DNA from: an uncultured Actinomycetes bacterium
Lineage (GTDB): Bacteria > Actinomycetota > Acidimicrobiia > Acidimicrobiales > RAAP-2
DNA: 6,003 nt
NCBI GenBank assembly: GCA_903893955.1
Contig: CAITOG010000046.1
Coordinates: forward strand, 1-6,003
Direction: 5' to 3'
Shown: one piece after another, positions 1-5,868 of the stretch
Layout of the letters: each line of letters begins with the position of its first letter
Position numbering within the stretch: position 1 is the first letter of the stretch
The notes under the pieces: generated by a model
Told to the model about the DNA's origin: nothing
What the model saw: only the letters and a program-made list of their open reading frames with translations
Databases searched by the model: none
Position numbers and translations under genes: made by a program

Positions 1-639
1 CCTCACCGGGGCCCCGAAGAGTCGATCGCCTGCGTCCCCGAGGCCCGGCACGATGTAGCCCTCGTCGTTGAGCGCATCGTCGAGTGCCGCGGTGTAGATC
101 GGCACGTTCGGATGGGCCTGTGTGAAGTGGGCGACACCGGGGACAGCTGCCACCAGGCAGATGGCCGTGATGTCAGTGCCGCCTCGTGCCGCGATCATGT
201 CCACCACGTGCACGAGCGAGCCGCCGGTGGCCAGCATCGGGTCGAGCACGGCCACCCTCATCCCAGACATGTCGGCCGGCAGGCCATCGAGATAGACGTC
301 GGCCTCGAGGGTCACCTCGTTTCGACGCAGGCCCACATGGCACACCCTGGTGACAGGCAGTGCCTCTTGGAGCGCTGGGGTGAGGCCGAGCCCAGCCCGC
401 AGGACGGGGACCAAGACGACCTCCTGACGGATCGTCGCGCCGAGGGCTCCTGCAACCACCGGCGTGTCGACCGTGGTCGAGGCGATGGCGAGATCACCGA
501 ATGCCTCATAGGCGAGGAACGTCCCGATCTCCTTGGCCATCCGAGCGAAGGTGAGCTGGTCGGTGGCGGCATCGCGAAGGATCGTCACCCGGTGAGCGAC
601 AAGCGGATGGTCGACCACATGAAGAGAGGAGCTCGACAT
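1..639 (-). CDS. upp: Uracil phosphoribosyltransferase (UPRT), 3' end cut by window edge
   Basis: Cytosolic pyrimidine-salvage enzyme that converts uracil and PRPP to UMP and pyrophosphate. The visible 213 residues cover almost the whole family length (about 208 in E. coli). Seen motifs: the VPVLRAGLG segment (about 77-85), the RNE segment (106-108), the PRPP-binding loop VLDPMLATGGS (131-141), and the C-terminal uracil-binding stretch GYIVPGLGDAGDRLFG (194-209). The reading frame is open to base 1, so the stop must lie just outside the window. I chose the ATG at 639-637 because the family's N-terminal HPLV..R segment begins nine residues later. An in-frame TTG at 648 and an in-frame GTG at residue 8 are weaker alternatives. 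No clear ribosome-binding site precedes the start, but a TANNNT box lies 8 nt upstream. One oddity is that the usual AAPEG segment reads AAVPG (164-168). The gene is divergent from the marR-type operon and probably unrelated to it. Confidence 0.95.
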   Translation of the reverse strand, partial: MSSSSLHVVDHPLVAHRVTILRDAATDQLTFARMAKEIGTFLAYEAFGDLAIASTTVDTPVVAGALGATIRQEVVLVPVLRAGLGLTPALQEALPVTRVCHVGLRRNEVTLEADVYLDGLPADMSGMRVAVLDPMLATGGSLVHVVDMIAARGGTDITAICLVAAVPGVAHFTQAHPNVPIYTAALDDALNDEGYIVPGLGDAGDRLFGAPVR

Positions 640-647
640 GAATGTCA

Positions 648-653
648 ACGCTA
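648..653 (-). promoter_or_regulatory. Putative -10 box (TAGCGT) for upp
   Basis: Read on the minus strand, TAGCGT fits the actinobacterial TANNNT -10 pattern and ends 8 nt before the upp ATG. That would give a leader of only about 1-2 nt. A TTGACA string overlaps it (648-643 on the minus strand), but it sits too close to the start codon to serve as the -35 of this promoter. No good -35 is visible. This is pattern matching only. Confidence 0.35.
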
Positions 654-683
654 CTGCCCTGCATGAGAAAAGAGATCCTTCGA

Positions 684-689
684 TAGCCT
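684..689 (+). promoter_or_regulatory. Putative -10 box (TAGCCT) giving a leaderless MarR-operon transcript
   Basis: TAGCCT fits TANNNT and is separated from the ATG at 696 by exactly 6 nt, so transcription would begin at the A of the start codon. No Shine-Dalgarno sequence at a workable distance precedes this ATG, which supports a leaderless start. No recognisable -35 is present. The MarR protein would be expected to bind in or near this 56-bp divergent region (640-695), but I see no convincing palindrome there. Confidence 0.45.
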
Positions 690-695
690 AAGAGA

Positions 696-1154
696 ATGGC
701 AGTTTCGACCCCACCTGAGCACGACCTTGCCGTGACCGCCGCCCGTGCTGCCGCGTTCTTGGCCAAGAATGTGGAGCGGGCGCTCAGCACGGTCGACCTC
801 ACGCCGCCGCAGTATCGCTTCCTCGTCCTGCTGGGCAGCGGTCGGGTCTCCCCCGCACAGGCAGCCGAGCTGCTCGCCGTCCGACCTCCGAGCGTGACCG
901 CGATCGTCGATGGCATGGTGGCCCGATCGCTCGTCGAGCGCGAGGAGGTCGCAACCGACCGCCGGAGGGTGACGATCTCAATCACGCCTGAGGGCAGCCA
1001 GGCCCTCGAGGAGGGCGACCGCGCCATCGCCGCGTTGCTCGACGAGATCGCCGGCCTTGAGCGGAGTGCCACCGAGGCGGCAGCGTCGATCGACTCACTG
1101 GCCTGGTGGGCCACCGGCCTCGAGGCGTTCCACGCTTCGAGCCGTCCCTCGTGA
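696..1154 (+). CDS. MarR-family winged helix-turn-helix transcriptional regulator
   Basis: A 152-residue DNA-binding protein of typical MarR length, expected to act as a dimer in which a bound small molecule releases DNA. Residues 10-33 form the N-terminal dimerisation helix. The winged helix-turn-helix begins around LTPPQYRFLVLL (35-46). The helix pair is SPAQAAELL then RPPSVTAIVDGMVARSLV (52-80), with the recognition helix about 63-76. The wing carries the family hallmark DRRRVTISITPEG (88-100), and the C-terminal helix completes the dimer interface. There is no cysteine, so a thiol-oxidation switch of the OhrR type is excluded. It is the first gene of an operon, and its stop overlaps the start of the ABC exporter gene by 4 nt. 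The simplest reading is a local repressor of its own operon that responds to the exported compound; the ligand is unknown. The start is the only ATG that fits the fold and sits 6 nt after a -10-like box. Confidence 0.93.
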   Translation: MAVSTPPEHDLAVTAARAAAFLAKNVERALSTVDLTPPQYRFLVLLGSGRVSPAQAAELLAVRPPSVTAIVDGMVARSLVEREEVATDRRRVTISITPEGSQALEEGDRAIAALLDEIAGLERSATEAAASIDSLAWWATGLEAFHASSRPS

Positions 1155-2986
1155 GAGCCACCGGCGTCGCCGATCGGGCGAGCTCGATCTACGAACCGGT
1201 CGGCGTCAGCTCTCGCTACCGACGACCTCCCTCGGGTGTCGACCCCGACGCCACCAAGAAGTGGACTCGACGGATCTGGCCATTGCTCCGAGCGCATCGG
1301 ATCGCCTTCTTCGGCGCCATCGCCTTGAGCTTCGTCAGCCTCATCTTCCAGGTGCAGGTCCCCTACTTGCTCAACCAGGCGATCGACAAGTCACTTCAGC
1401 ACCACACCGTCCCGCTCCATTACTACGTCACGCTGGTGATCATCCTCGCCGTCGGTGGCCTCATCACCGGCTTCCTCGCCCGGTGGTTGCTGTTCAGGAC
1501 GGCGTACGACTTCGAGTTCGACCTCCGCAACCTGATCTACGAGCACCTCACGGCGATGTCATTCTCGTTCTACGACCGGGTCCAGTCCGGTCAGCTCATC
1601 TCGCGAGCGAACTCCGACATCCGCTCGGTCCAGATGTACTCGACCTTCGCGCCGCTCATCCTGGTGCAGTGCGCCATCGGTGTCATCGCCTTCATCTTCA
1701 TGCTGTCGATCTCGGTACCGCTGGCGCTCATCGCAATGGCAGTCATGCCACTGCTGTTCTGGACCGGCGTGCGAATGCGAAAGGTGATGTTCCCGATCTC
1801 GTGGGTCATCCAGTCACGCATGGCCGACGTCGCCACCATCGTGGACGAGAACATCAACGGGGTCCGGGTGGTCAAGTCCTTCGCACAGGAGCGACGTGAG
1901 ATCAACCAGCTGGCCGATGCCTCGGACTCGCTGTCATGGGCCTACATCCAGGATGCAGACCTGCGGGCCCGCTTCACGCCGATTATCCAGAATCTCCCCC
2001 AGCTCGGGCTGGTGCTGGTCCTGCTCTTCGGCGGCGCAATGGTGATCAATGGCCACCTGGGCGTCGGCGCCATCCTGGCCTTCAACGCCTACCTGCTCAT
2101 GCTCCAGGCGCCGTTCATGATGCTCGGCATGCTTGTGATGCTCGGCCAGCGCGCCGCCGCGAGCGCCGATCGCATCTTCGAGGTCCTCGACGAACGGCCT
2201 GACATCGTCGAGCGACCCGGTGCCGTGGACCTCGAGAACGTCGACGGCCGAATCCGCTTCGAGGATGTCACCTTCCACTACGGCGAGAACCCACCGATCC
2301 TCGAACACCTCAACCTTGAGGTCGAACCAGGTGAGACGGTCGCGGTCGTCGGCCGGACCGGTTCGGGCAAGTCGACCCTTGCGAGGCTCCTCCTTCGCTT
2401 CTACGACGTCGACGCTGGCCGCATCGCCATCGACGGCCACGATGTGCGGGACCTGACCTTGCCCTCACTCCGAGCGCAGGTTGGCGTCGTCCTCGACGAG
2501 CCATTCCTCTTCTCGACCACGATCGGCGAGAACATCGCCTACGGCCGACCAGGTGCAGCGCGGGACGAGATCATCGCAGCAGCGACCGCCGCCAACGCCC
2601 ATGGGTTCATCACCAACCTTCCTGACGGCTACGACACTGTCGTCGGCGAGCGGGGCTACACCCTCTCTGGGGGCCAGCGCCAGCGGATCGCCATCGCGCG
2701 GACGCTGCTCGTCAATCCGCCGATCCTCGTGCTTGACGACGCCACGAGCGCCATCGACGTACACGTCGAAGCTGAGATCCATCAAGCCCTCGAGCACCTG
2801 CTCGAGGGACGCACCACCGTGATCATCGCCCATCGCCTGTCGACCATCTCGCTCGCCGACCGAGTCGTGTTGCTCGATGACGGGGCGATCACGGCGACCG
2901 GCACGCACGTCGAGCTGCTCGAGACGTGCCCCGCGTACGCAGAGGTCCTGGCCCACGTCGCCGACCTCCCGAGCGAGGCACTCTGA
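1151..2986 (+). CDS. ABC exporter half-transporter, subunit 1 (degenerate-site NBD)
   Basis: A 611-residue fused membrane and ATPase half-transporter of the inner membrane; the probable function is export of drugs or small hydrophobic molecules. After about 40 cytoplasmic residues come six membrane helices, roughly at 51-72, 91-112, 165-210 (two) and 275-335 (two). The segment ENINGVRVVKSF (233-244) is the conserved piece between helices 4 and 5. The nucleotide-binding domain has Walker A GRTGSGKST (401-409), a perfect LSGGQ (505-509) and the switch His561. Two key residues are changed: Asp530 replaces the catalytic Glu after Walker B (VLDDATSAID), and the Q-loop reads VVLDEPFLF with Asp449 where Gln is normal. 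So this subunit's own ATP site should hydrolyse poorly, while its LSGGQ serves the partner's site. I chose the GTG at 1151, which overlaps the MarR stop as GTGA. An in-frame ATG at 1106 would add 15 arginine/proline-rich residues and a 49-nt overlap. There is no Shine-Dalgarno, so translational coupling is likely. Confidence 0.93.
   Translation: MRATGVADRASSIYEPVGVSSRYRRPPSGVDPDATKKWTRRIWPLLRAHRIAFFGAIALSFVSLIFQVQVPYLLNQAIDKSLQHHTVPLHYYVTLVIILAVGGLITGFLARWLLFRTAYDFEFDLRNLIYEHLTAMSFSFYDRVQSGQLISRANSDIRSVQMYSTFAPLILVQCAIGVIAFIFMLSISVPLALIAMAVMPLLFWTGVRMRKVMFPISWVIQSRMADVATIVDENINGVRVVKSFAQERREINQLADASDSLSWAYIQDADLRARFTPIIQNLPQLGLVLVLLFGGAMVINGHLGVGAILAFNAYLLMLQAPFMMLGMLVMLGQRAAASADRIFEVLDERPDIVERPGAVDLENVDGRIRFEDVTFHYGENPPILEHLNLEVEPGETVAVVGRTGSGKSTLARLLLRFYDVDAGRIAIDGHDVRDLTLPSLRAQVGVVLDEPFLFSTTIGENIAYGRPGAARDEIIAAATAANAHGFITNLPDGYDTVVGERGYTLSGGQRQRIAIARTLLVNPPILVLDDATSAIDVHVEAEIHQALEHLLEGRTTVIIAHRLSTISLADRVVLLDDGAITATGTHVELLETCPAYAEVLAHVADLPSEAL
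2975..2978 (+). promoter_or_regulatory. Ribosome-binding site candidate (GAGG) for ABC subunit 2
   Basis: GAGG lies 7 nt before the ATG at 2986, inside the end of the upstream ABC gene. It favours the 2986 start over the in-frame ATG at 2926, which would add 20 arginine/proline-rich residues. Confidence 0.5.
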
Positions 2987-4917
2987 TGGGCTGGGGCGGC
3001 GGCGGTTTCGGCGGAGCGATGCCGATGGCCTCGAGCCAGTCCAACGCGGCAAATGGCCTCCCCTTCGCCGGCATCCCCTCGGAGCTCCAGGAGGGTGTCG
3101 ACAAGATCGTCGCCGCCGAGCCTGAACGCACACCGTCCGACCTCTCCTTCACAATGACGCCGAACAACGACGAGCGTCGTCGCCTGACACTCGGCCGTCT
3201 GCTCCTCGAGCACCCCGGGCTGATGAGCTGGTCCGCATTCTTGGTCGTCGCCGTCGCCGTCGCCACTCAGCTCGGTCCGGCGCTCGTGGCGCTGGCCATC
3301 AACAAGGGCATGTCTCCCGGGCACCTCTCGTTCCCCGTCGTGGCTGCTGCCTCTGGCGCCTACCTCGTCACTGTGGTCGTCGGGTCGCTCGCCCAGCGAA
3401 GCCAGGTTCGAGCCTCGGGGCGACTGGCGTCGAAGGTGATGCACCACCTTCGCATCCGGGTCTTCACCCACCTCCAGCGCCTCGGTCTCGACTTCTACAC
3501 CGATGAGAAGGCTGGGGTCGTGATGACTCGCATGACCAGCGACGTCGACAACCTCCAGCAGCTCCTCCAGGATGGCCTCAGCCAGTTCGCGCTCCAAGGG
3601 CTAACCATGGTCGTCATCACCGTGATCCTGTTCTGGATGAGCCCGACGCTCGCCCTGCTGACCGTCGCCATCGTGGTGCCGCCGCTATTCATCTTGTCCC
3701 TGTGGTTCCACCGCGCATCTGAGCGGGGCTACGAGGCCGTGCGCGACGGCATCGCCGGCGTGCTCTCGGACCTCTCCGAATCGCTGCACGGAGTCCGTGT
3801 GGTCGCCGCCCACAACCGCCAGGTGCACAACACGCTCCACCACCGCAACGTGGTCGGTGAGTATCGAGACGCCAACGTGCTGACCGGTCGCATCAACGCC
3901 ATCTACGGACCTGGCTCCCAGGCCATCGGGGTGATCGGTCAGGCAGTCCTGCTCGGCGTGGGTGGTGACATGGTCCTCAACCACCACCTGTCGCTCGGAG
4001 CGCTGGTCGCCTTCTTCTTGTATCTGGGCCGCTTCTTCCAGCCAATCCAGCTGCTCGTCCAGCAATACAACGCCCTGCAACAGAGCCAGTCGTCGATCAT
4101 CAAGCTCCGAGGCCTCCTCGAGACCGAGCCCATGGTCACCGACGCACCCGATGCGATCGACCTCCCGGCAGTCGAGGGTGCGATCACCTTGCACGAGGTG
4201 ACCTTTGGCTACGACGCCACTCGCCCAGTCCTCCACGACATCTCGCTCGACATCGCAGCCGGCGAGACCATCGCGCTCGTCGGACCGACGGGTGGTGGCA
4301 AGTCAACCCTGGCCAAGCTCATCACTCGCTTCTACGACCCGCTCGCCGGTGAGGTCGCCATCGACGGGCACGACCTGCGCTCGGTGCACCTCGACTCGCT
4401 CCGTCGCCAGCTCGGCGTCGTGCCCCAGGAGCCGTTCCTCTTCGCTGGCACCATCCGTCAGAACCTGGCCTACGCCCGGCCCGATGCCAGCGACGCCGAG
4501 ATCGATGATGCGGTCGACCGGGTCGGTCTCTCAGAACTCATCGAGAGCCTGCCTCAGGGCCTCGACACCGTCGTTCACGAGCGTGGCCAGACACTCTCCG
4601 CTGGCGAGCGCCAGCTGCTCGCCCTCGGACGCGCCTTCCTCGCTCATCCACGGGTCCTGGTCCTCGACGAGGCGACCTCCTCGCTCGATCTGCGCAGCGA
4701 GACTGCGGTGGAGCGAGCGCTCGATGCGCTGCTCGAACAGCGAACGGCGATCCTGATCGCCCACCGACTCTCCACTGCTGAGCGCGCCGACCGGATCGTC
4801 GTCATCGACGGCGGTCGGATCATCGAGATCGGGACGCACGACGACCTCGTCGCCGCAGAGGGTCGCTACGCCGACATGTTCGCCACCTGGGAGAACGCCG
4901 GCTCGACGCCGGCGTGA
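2986..4917 (+). CDS. ABC exporter half-transporter, subunit 2 (catalytically complete NBD, Gly-rich N-terminus)
   Basis: A 643-residue half-transporter and the expected partner of the preceding gene in a heterodimeric inner-membrane exporter. It opens with a glycine-rich stretch (MGWGGGGFGGAM) inside an unusually long tail of about 75 residues before the first membrane helix. Six membrane helices follow, roughly at 80-104, 114-138, 195-245 (two) and 303-360 (two), with ESLHGVRVV (265-273) between helices 4 and 5. The ATPase domain has Walker A GPTGGGKST (433-441), Q-loop Gln481 in VVPQEPFLF, Walker B VLVLDEATSSLD with catalytic Glu562 after Asp561, and switch His593. Its signature is LSAGE (537-541) rather than LSGGQ. 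This complements subunit 1: the intact Walker B here pairs with the intact LSGGQ there. The ATG at 2986 overlaps the upstream stop by 1 nt (TGATG), so the two should be made in matched amounts. A self-standing homodimer is possible but less likely. Confidence 0.93.
   Translation: MGWGGGGFGGAMPMASSQSNAANGLPFAGIPSELQEGVDKIVAAEPERTPSDLSFTMTPNNDERRRLTLGRLLLEHPGLMSWSAFLVVAVAVATQLGPALVALAINKGMSPGHLSFPVVAAASGAYLVTVVVGSLAQRSQVRASGRLASKVMHHLRIRVFTHLQRLGLDFYTDEKAGVVMTRMTSDVDNLQQLLQDGLSQFALQGLTMVVITVILFWMSPTLALLTVAIVVPPLFILSLWFHRASERGYEAVRDGIAGVLSDLSESLHGVRVVAAHNRQVHNTLHHRNVVGEYRDANVLTGRINAIYGPGSQAIGVIGQAVLLGVGGDMVLNHHLSLGALVAFFLYLGRFFQPIQLLVQQYNALQQSQSSIIKLRGLLETEPMVTDAPDAIDLPAVEGAITLHEVTFGYDATRPVLHDISLDIAAGETIALVGPTGGGKSTLAKLITRFYDPLAGEVAIDGHDLRSVHLDSLRRQLGVVPQEPFLFAGTIRQNLAYARPDASDAEIDDAVDRVGLSELIESLPQGLDTVVHERGQTLSAGERQLLALGRAFLAHPRVLVLDEATSSLDLRSETAVERALDALLEQRTAILIAHRLSTAERADRIVVIDGGRIIEIGTHDDLVAAEGRYADMFATWENAGSTPA
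4895..4915. terminator. Hairpin at the convergent gene ends, possible bidirectional terminator
   Basis: A perfect 8-bp inverted repeat, ACGCCGGC and GCCGGCGT, encloses a 5-nt loop TCGAC. The right arm ends on the T of the TGA stop of ABC subunit 2. On the minus strand the hairpin begins 6 nt after the hydrolase stop. No true T-tract follows on either strand (only TCTC on the minus side), so it is not a classical intrinsic terminator. GC-rich hairpins without a T-tract are, however, proposed as terminators in actinobacteria. It could also be a by-product of the alanine/glycine/proline codons at the protein's end. Confidence 0.45.
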
Positions 4918-4921
4918 GGCC

Positions 4922-5788
4922 CTAGAGCCCAGCGAGTGATGCGACCCGGGCGATCAGCTCAGGTCGGACAGCTGCCGGGAGATCGTGGCCCATTCCTGGG
5001 ATCGTCCAGAGGGTCGAGCCAGGAATCGCCTCAGCGGTCGCCTCACCTCCAGGCAGGGTCACCAACGGATCGTCGATCCCGTGCACCACGAGGGTCGGCA
5101 CTGTCACCGAGGCCAGACCTGGTCGGCGATCCGGGCTCACAGAGATCGCAGCGAGCTGGCGCATGGTCCCCTCAGGGTTATTCCCTCGATCGAAGTGGAT
5201 GCCCGCCAGCTCGCGAATCGATGGTTCGTCAAAGGGGAAACCGGGCGAGGCGATGATCCTTGACGTGGCGACCGACGCATCGATCATTCCTGCTCGGTCT
5301 GTTGGCGCCGGCACCAGCAGCGCCTCAGCAGCGTCAGATCGAGGGGAGCCGACCGCGGGAGTCGGGGTCGACATGATCGAGGTCAACGAGAGCATCCGGG
5401 CCGGATGATCGATGGCGAACTGCTGCGCGATCATCCCGCCCATCGAGACGCCGAAGATGTGCGCGGCATCAATCCCGAGTGCATCGAGCAGCCCAGCCCC
5501 GTCGTTCGCCATATCGCTGATGAGATACGGCACCTCGACCTCGGCTGTCCCGAGCAGCAGAGCCATGAGGTCCGGGACCCCTGCCTCTGTGAACCAGGTC
5601 GAGCCCCCCTGATCGCGGTTGTCGAAGGTGATGACCTGGAACCCGGCCGCGGCCAGATCGGCGAGGAAGGAGGGGTGCCAGTCAGTCCGCTGCGCACCAA
5701 GACCGTGGAAGCACAGCAGCGGGGCGCCGTCCTTGCTGCCGGTGATCTCGTAATCAAGCTCGATGCCGTTGCTCGCGACCGTGGCCAT
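4922..5788 (-). CDS. Alpha/beta-fold hydrolase (RdmC-like esterase group)
   Basis: A 288-residue soluble hydrolase with no signal peptide. The full catalytic set is visible: oxyanion-hole HGLG (28-31), the FDNRD segment (55-59), nucleophile Ser115 in the elbow GVSMGG (113-118), acid Asp240 in HGIDDP (236-241), and His268 in GMGHD (265-269). The region between the elbow and the acid (about 145-215) forms the variable cap that sets substrate choice. The NRD motif, the SMGGMIAQQFAI stretch and the following SLTSIMST resemble the large actinobacterial group around aclacinomycin methylesterase RdmC. The substrate cannot be inferred, and haloalkane dehalogenase or peroxidase-like relatives are less likely. 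I chose the ATG at 5788 because a strong purine-rich ribosome-binding site precedes it and the fold's first strand starts at once. An in-frame ATG at 5893 would add 35 low-complexity residues and run into the divergent gene. It converges on the ABC operon with a 4-nt gap. Confidence 0.92.
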   Translation of the reverse strand: MATVASNGIELDYEITGSKDGAPLLCFHGLGAQRTDWHPSFLADLAAAGFQVITFDNRDQGGSTWFTEAGVPDLMALLLGTAEVEVPYLISDMANDGAGLLDALGIDAAHIFGVSMGGMIAQQFAIDHPARMLSLTSIMSTPTPAVGSPRSDAAEALLVPAPTDRAGMIDASVATSRIIASPGFPFDEPSIRELAGIHFDRGNNPEGTMRQLAAISVSPDRRPGLASVTVPTLVVHGIDDPLVTLPGGEATAEAIPGSTLWTIPGMGHDLPAAVRPELIARVASLAGL

Positions 5789-5792
5789 CGTT

Positions 5793-5800
5793 CCCCCCTC
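5793..5800 (-). promoter_or_regulatory. Strong ribosome-binding site (GAGGGGGG) of the hydrolase gene
   Basis: On the minus strand GAGGGGGG is followed by AACG and then the ATG at 5788. This is the clearest Shine-Dalgarno sequence in the window and fixes the start at 5788 rather than 5893. It contrasts with the regulator and SnoaL-like genes, which have none. Confidence 0.75.
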
Positions 5801-5819
5801 GTCGTCGTTCGTCGAGGAG

Positions 5820-5825
5820 AACCTA
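5820..5825 (-). promoter_or_regulatory. Possible -10 box (TAGGTT) of the hydrolase gene
   Basis: On the minus strand TAGGTT fits TANNNT and would place the transcript start around 5813. That gives a leader of about 25 nt containing the ribosome-binding site. No -35 element is recognisable. Weak evidence. Confidence 0.25.
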
Positions 5826-5856
5826 CCCGAGGAGCCCTGGACGTGGCGGGCCTGCC

Positions 5857-5862
5857 TACGAT
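5857..5862 (+). promoter_or_regulatory. Putative -10 box (TACGAT) giving a leaderless SnoaL-like transcript
   Basis: TACGAT is a good TANNNT match and ends 6 nt before the ATG at 5869, the same spacing as at the MarR gene. No Shine-Dalgarno is present in the TGCCCG that separates them. Transcription starting at the A of ATG is the natural reading. Confidence 0.5.
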
Positions 5863-5868
5863 TGCCCG

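Noticed and set aside
643..648. Perfect TTGACA on the minus strand as the -35 of upp
   Set aside because: It ends 3 nt before the upp ATG, so the matching -10 would fall inside the gene (TCTTCA at 625-620), which is not a -10 sequence.
112..666. 184-codon plus-strand open frame opposite upp
   Set aside because: The opposite strand carries an unmistakable UPRT with PRPP and uracil motifs, and this frame has charged low-complexity sequence only.
640..695. Palindromic MarR operator
   Set aside because: I looked for an inverted repeat of the usual 16-20 bp type in the divergent region and found none that stands out.
1106..1150. Upstream ATG for ABC subunit 1
   Set aside because: It would create a 49-nt overlap with the MarR gene and add an Arg/Pro-rich extension. 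The GTG at 1151 overlapping the stop fits the operon style better, though it remains unproven.
506..1297. Long minus-strand open frame (263 codons) across upp, the promoter region and the MarR gene
   Set aside because: It runs antisense through two well-supported genes, has Arg/Ser/Ala-rich low-complexity composition and shows no recognisable domain. It is a shadow frame of GC-rich coding DNA.
1057..1899. 280-codon plus-strand open frame overlapping the MarR gene and ABC subunit 1
   Set aside because: The product is His/Arg/Pro-rich with no fold signature, and the same bases encode the clear ABC membrane domain in another frame.
2465..3597. Overlapping minus-strand open frames opposite the ABC genes
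   Set aside because: They mirror the codon pattern of the ABC coding strand and show no independent motifs or ribosome-binding sites.
2351..4700. Repeated similar sequences in the two ABC ATPase domains as a possible DNA repeat or recombination product
   Set aside because: The similarity is limited to conserved protein motifs and fits ancient paralogy between half-transporters, not a recent duplication.
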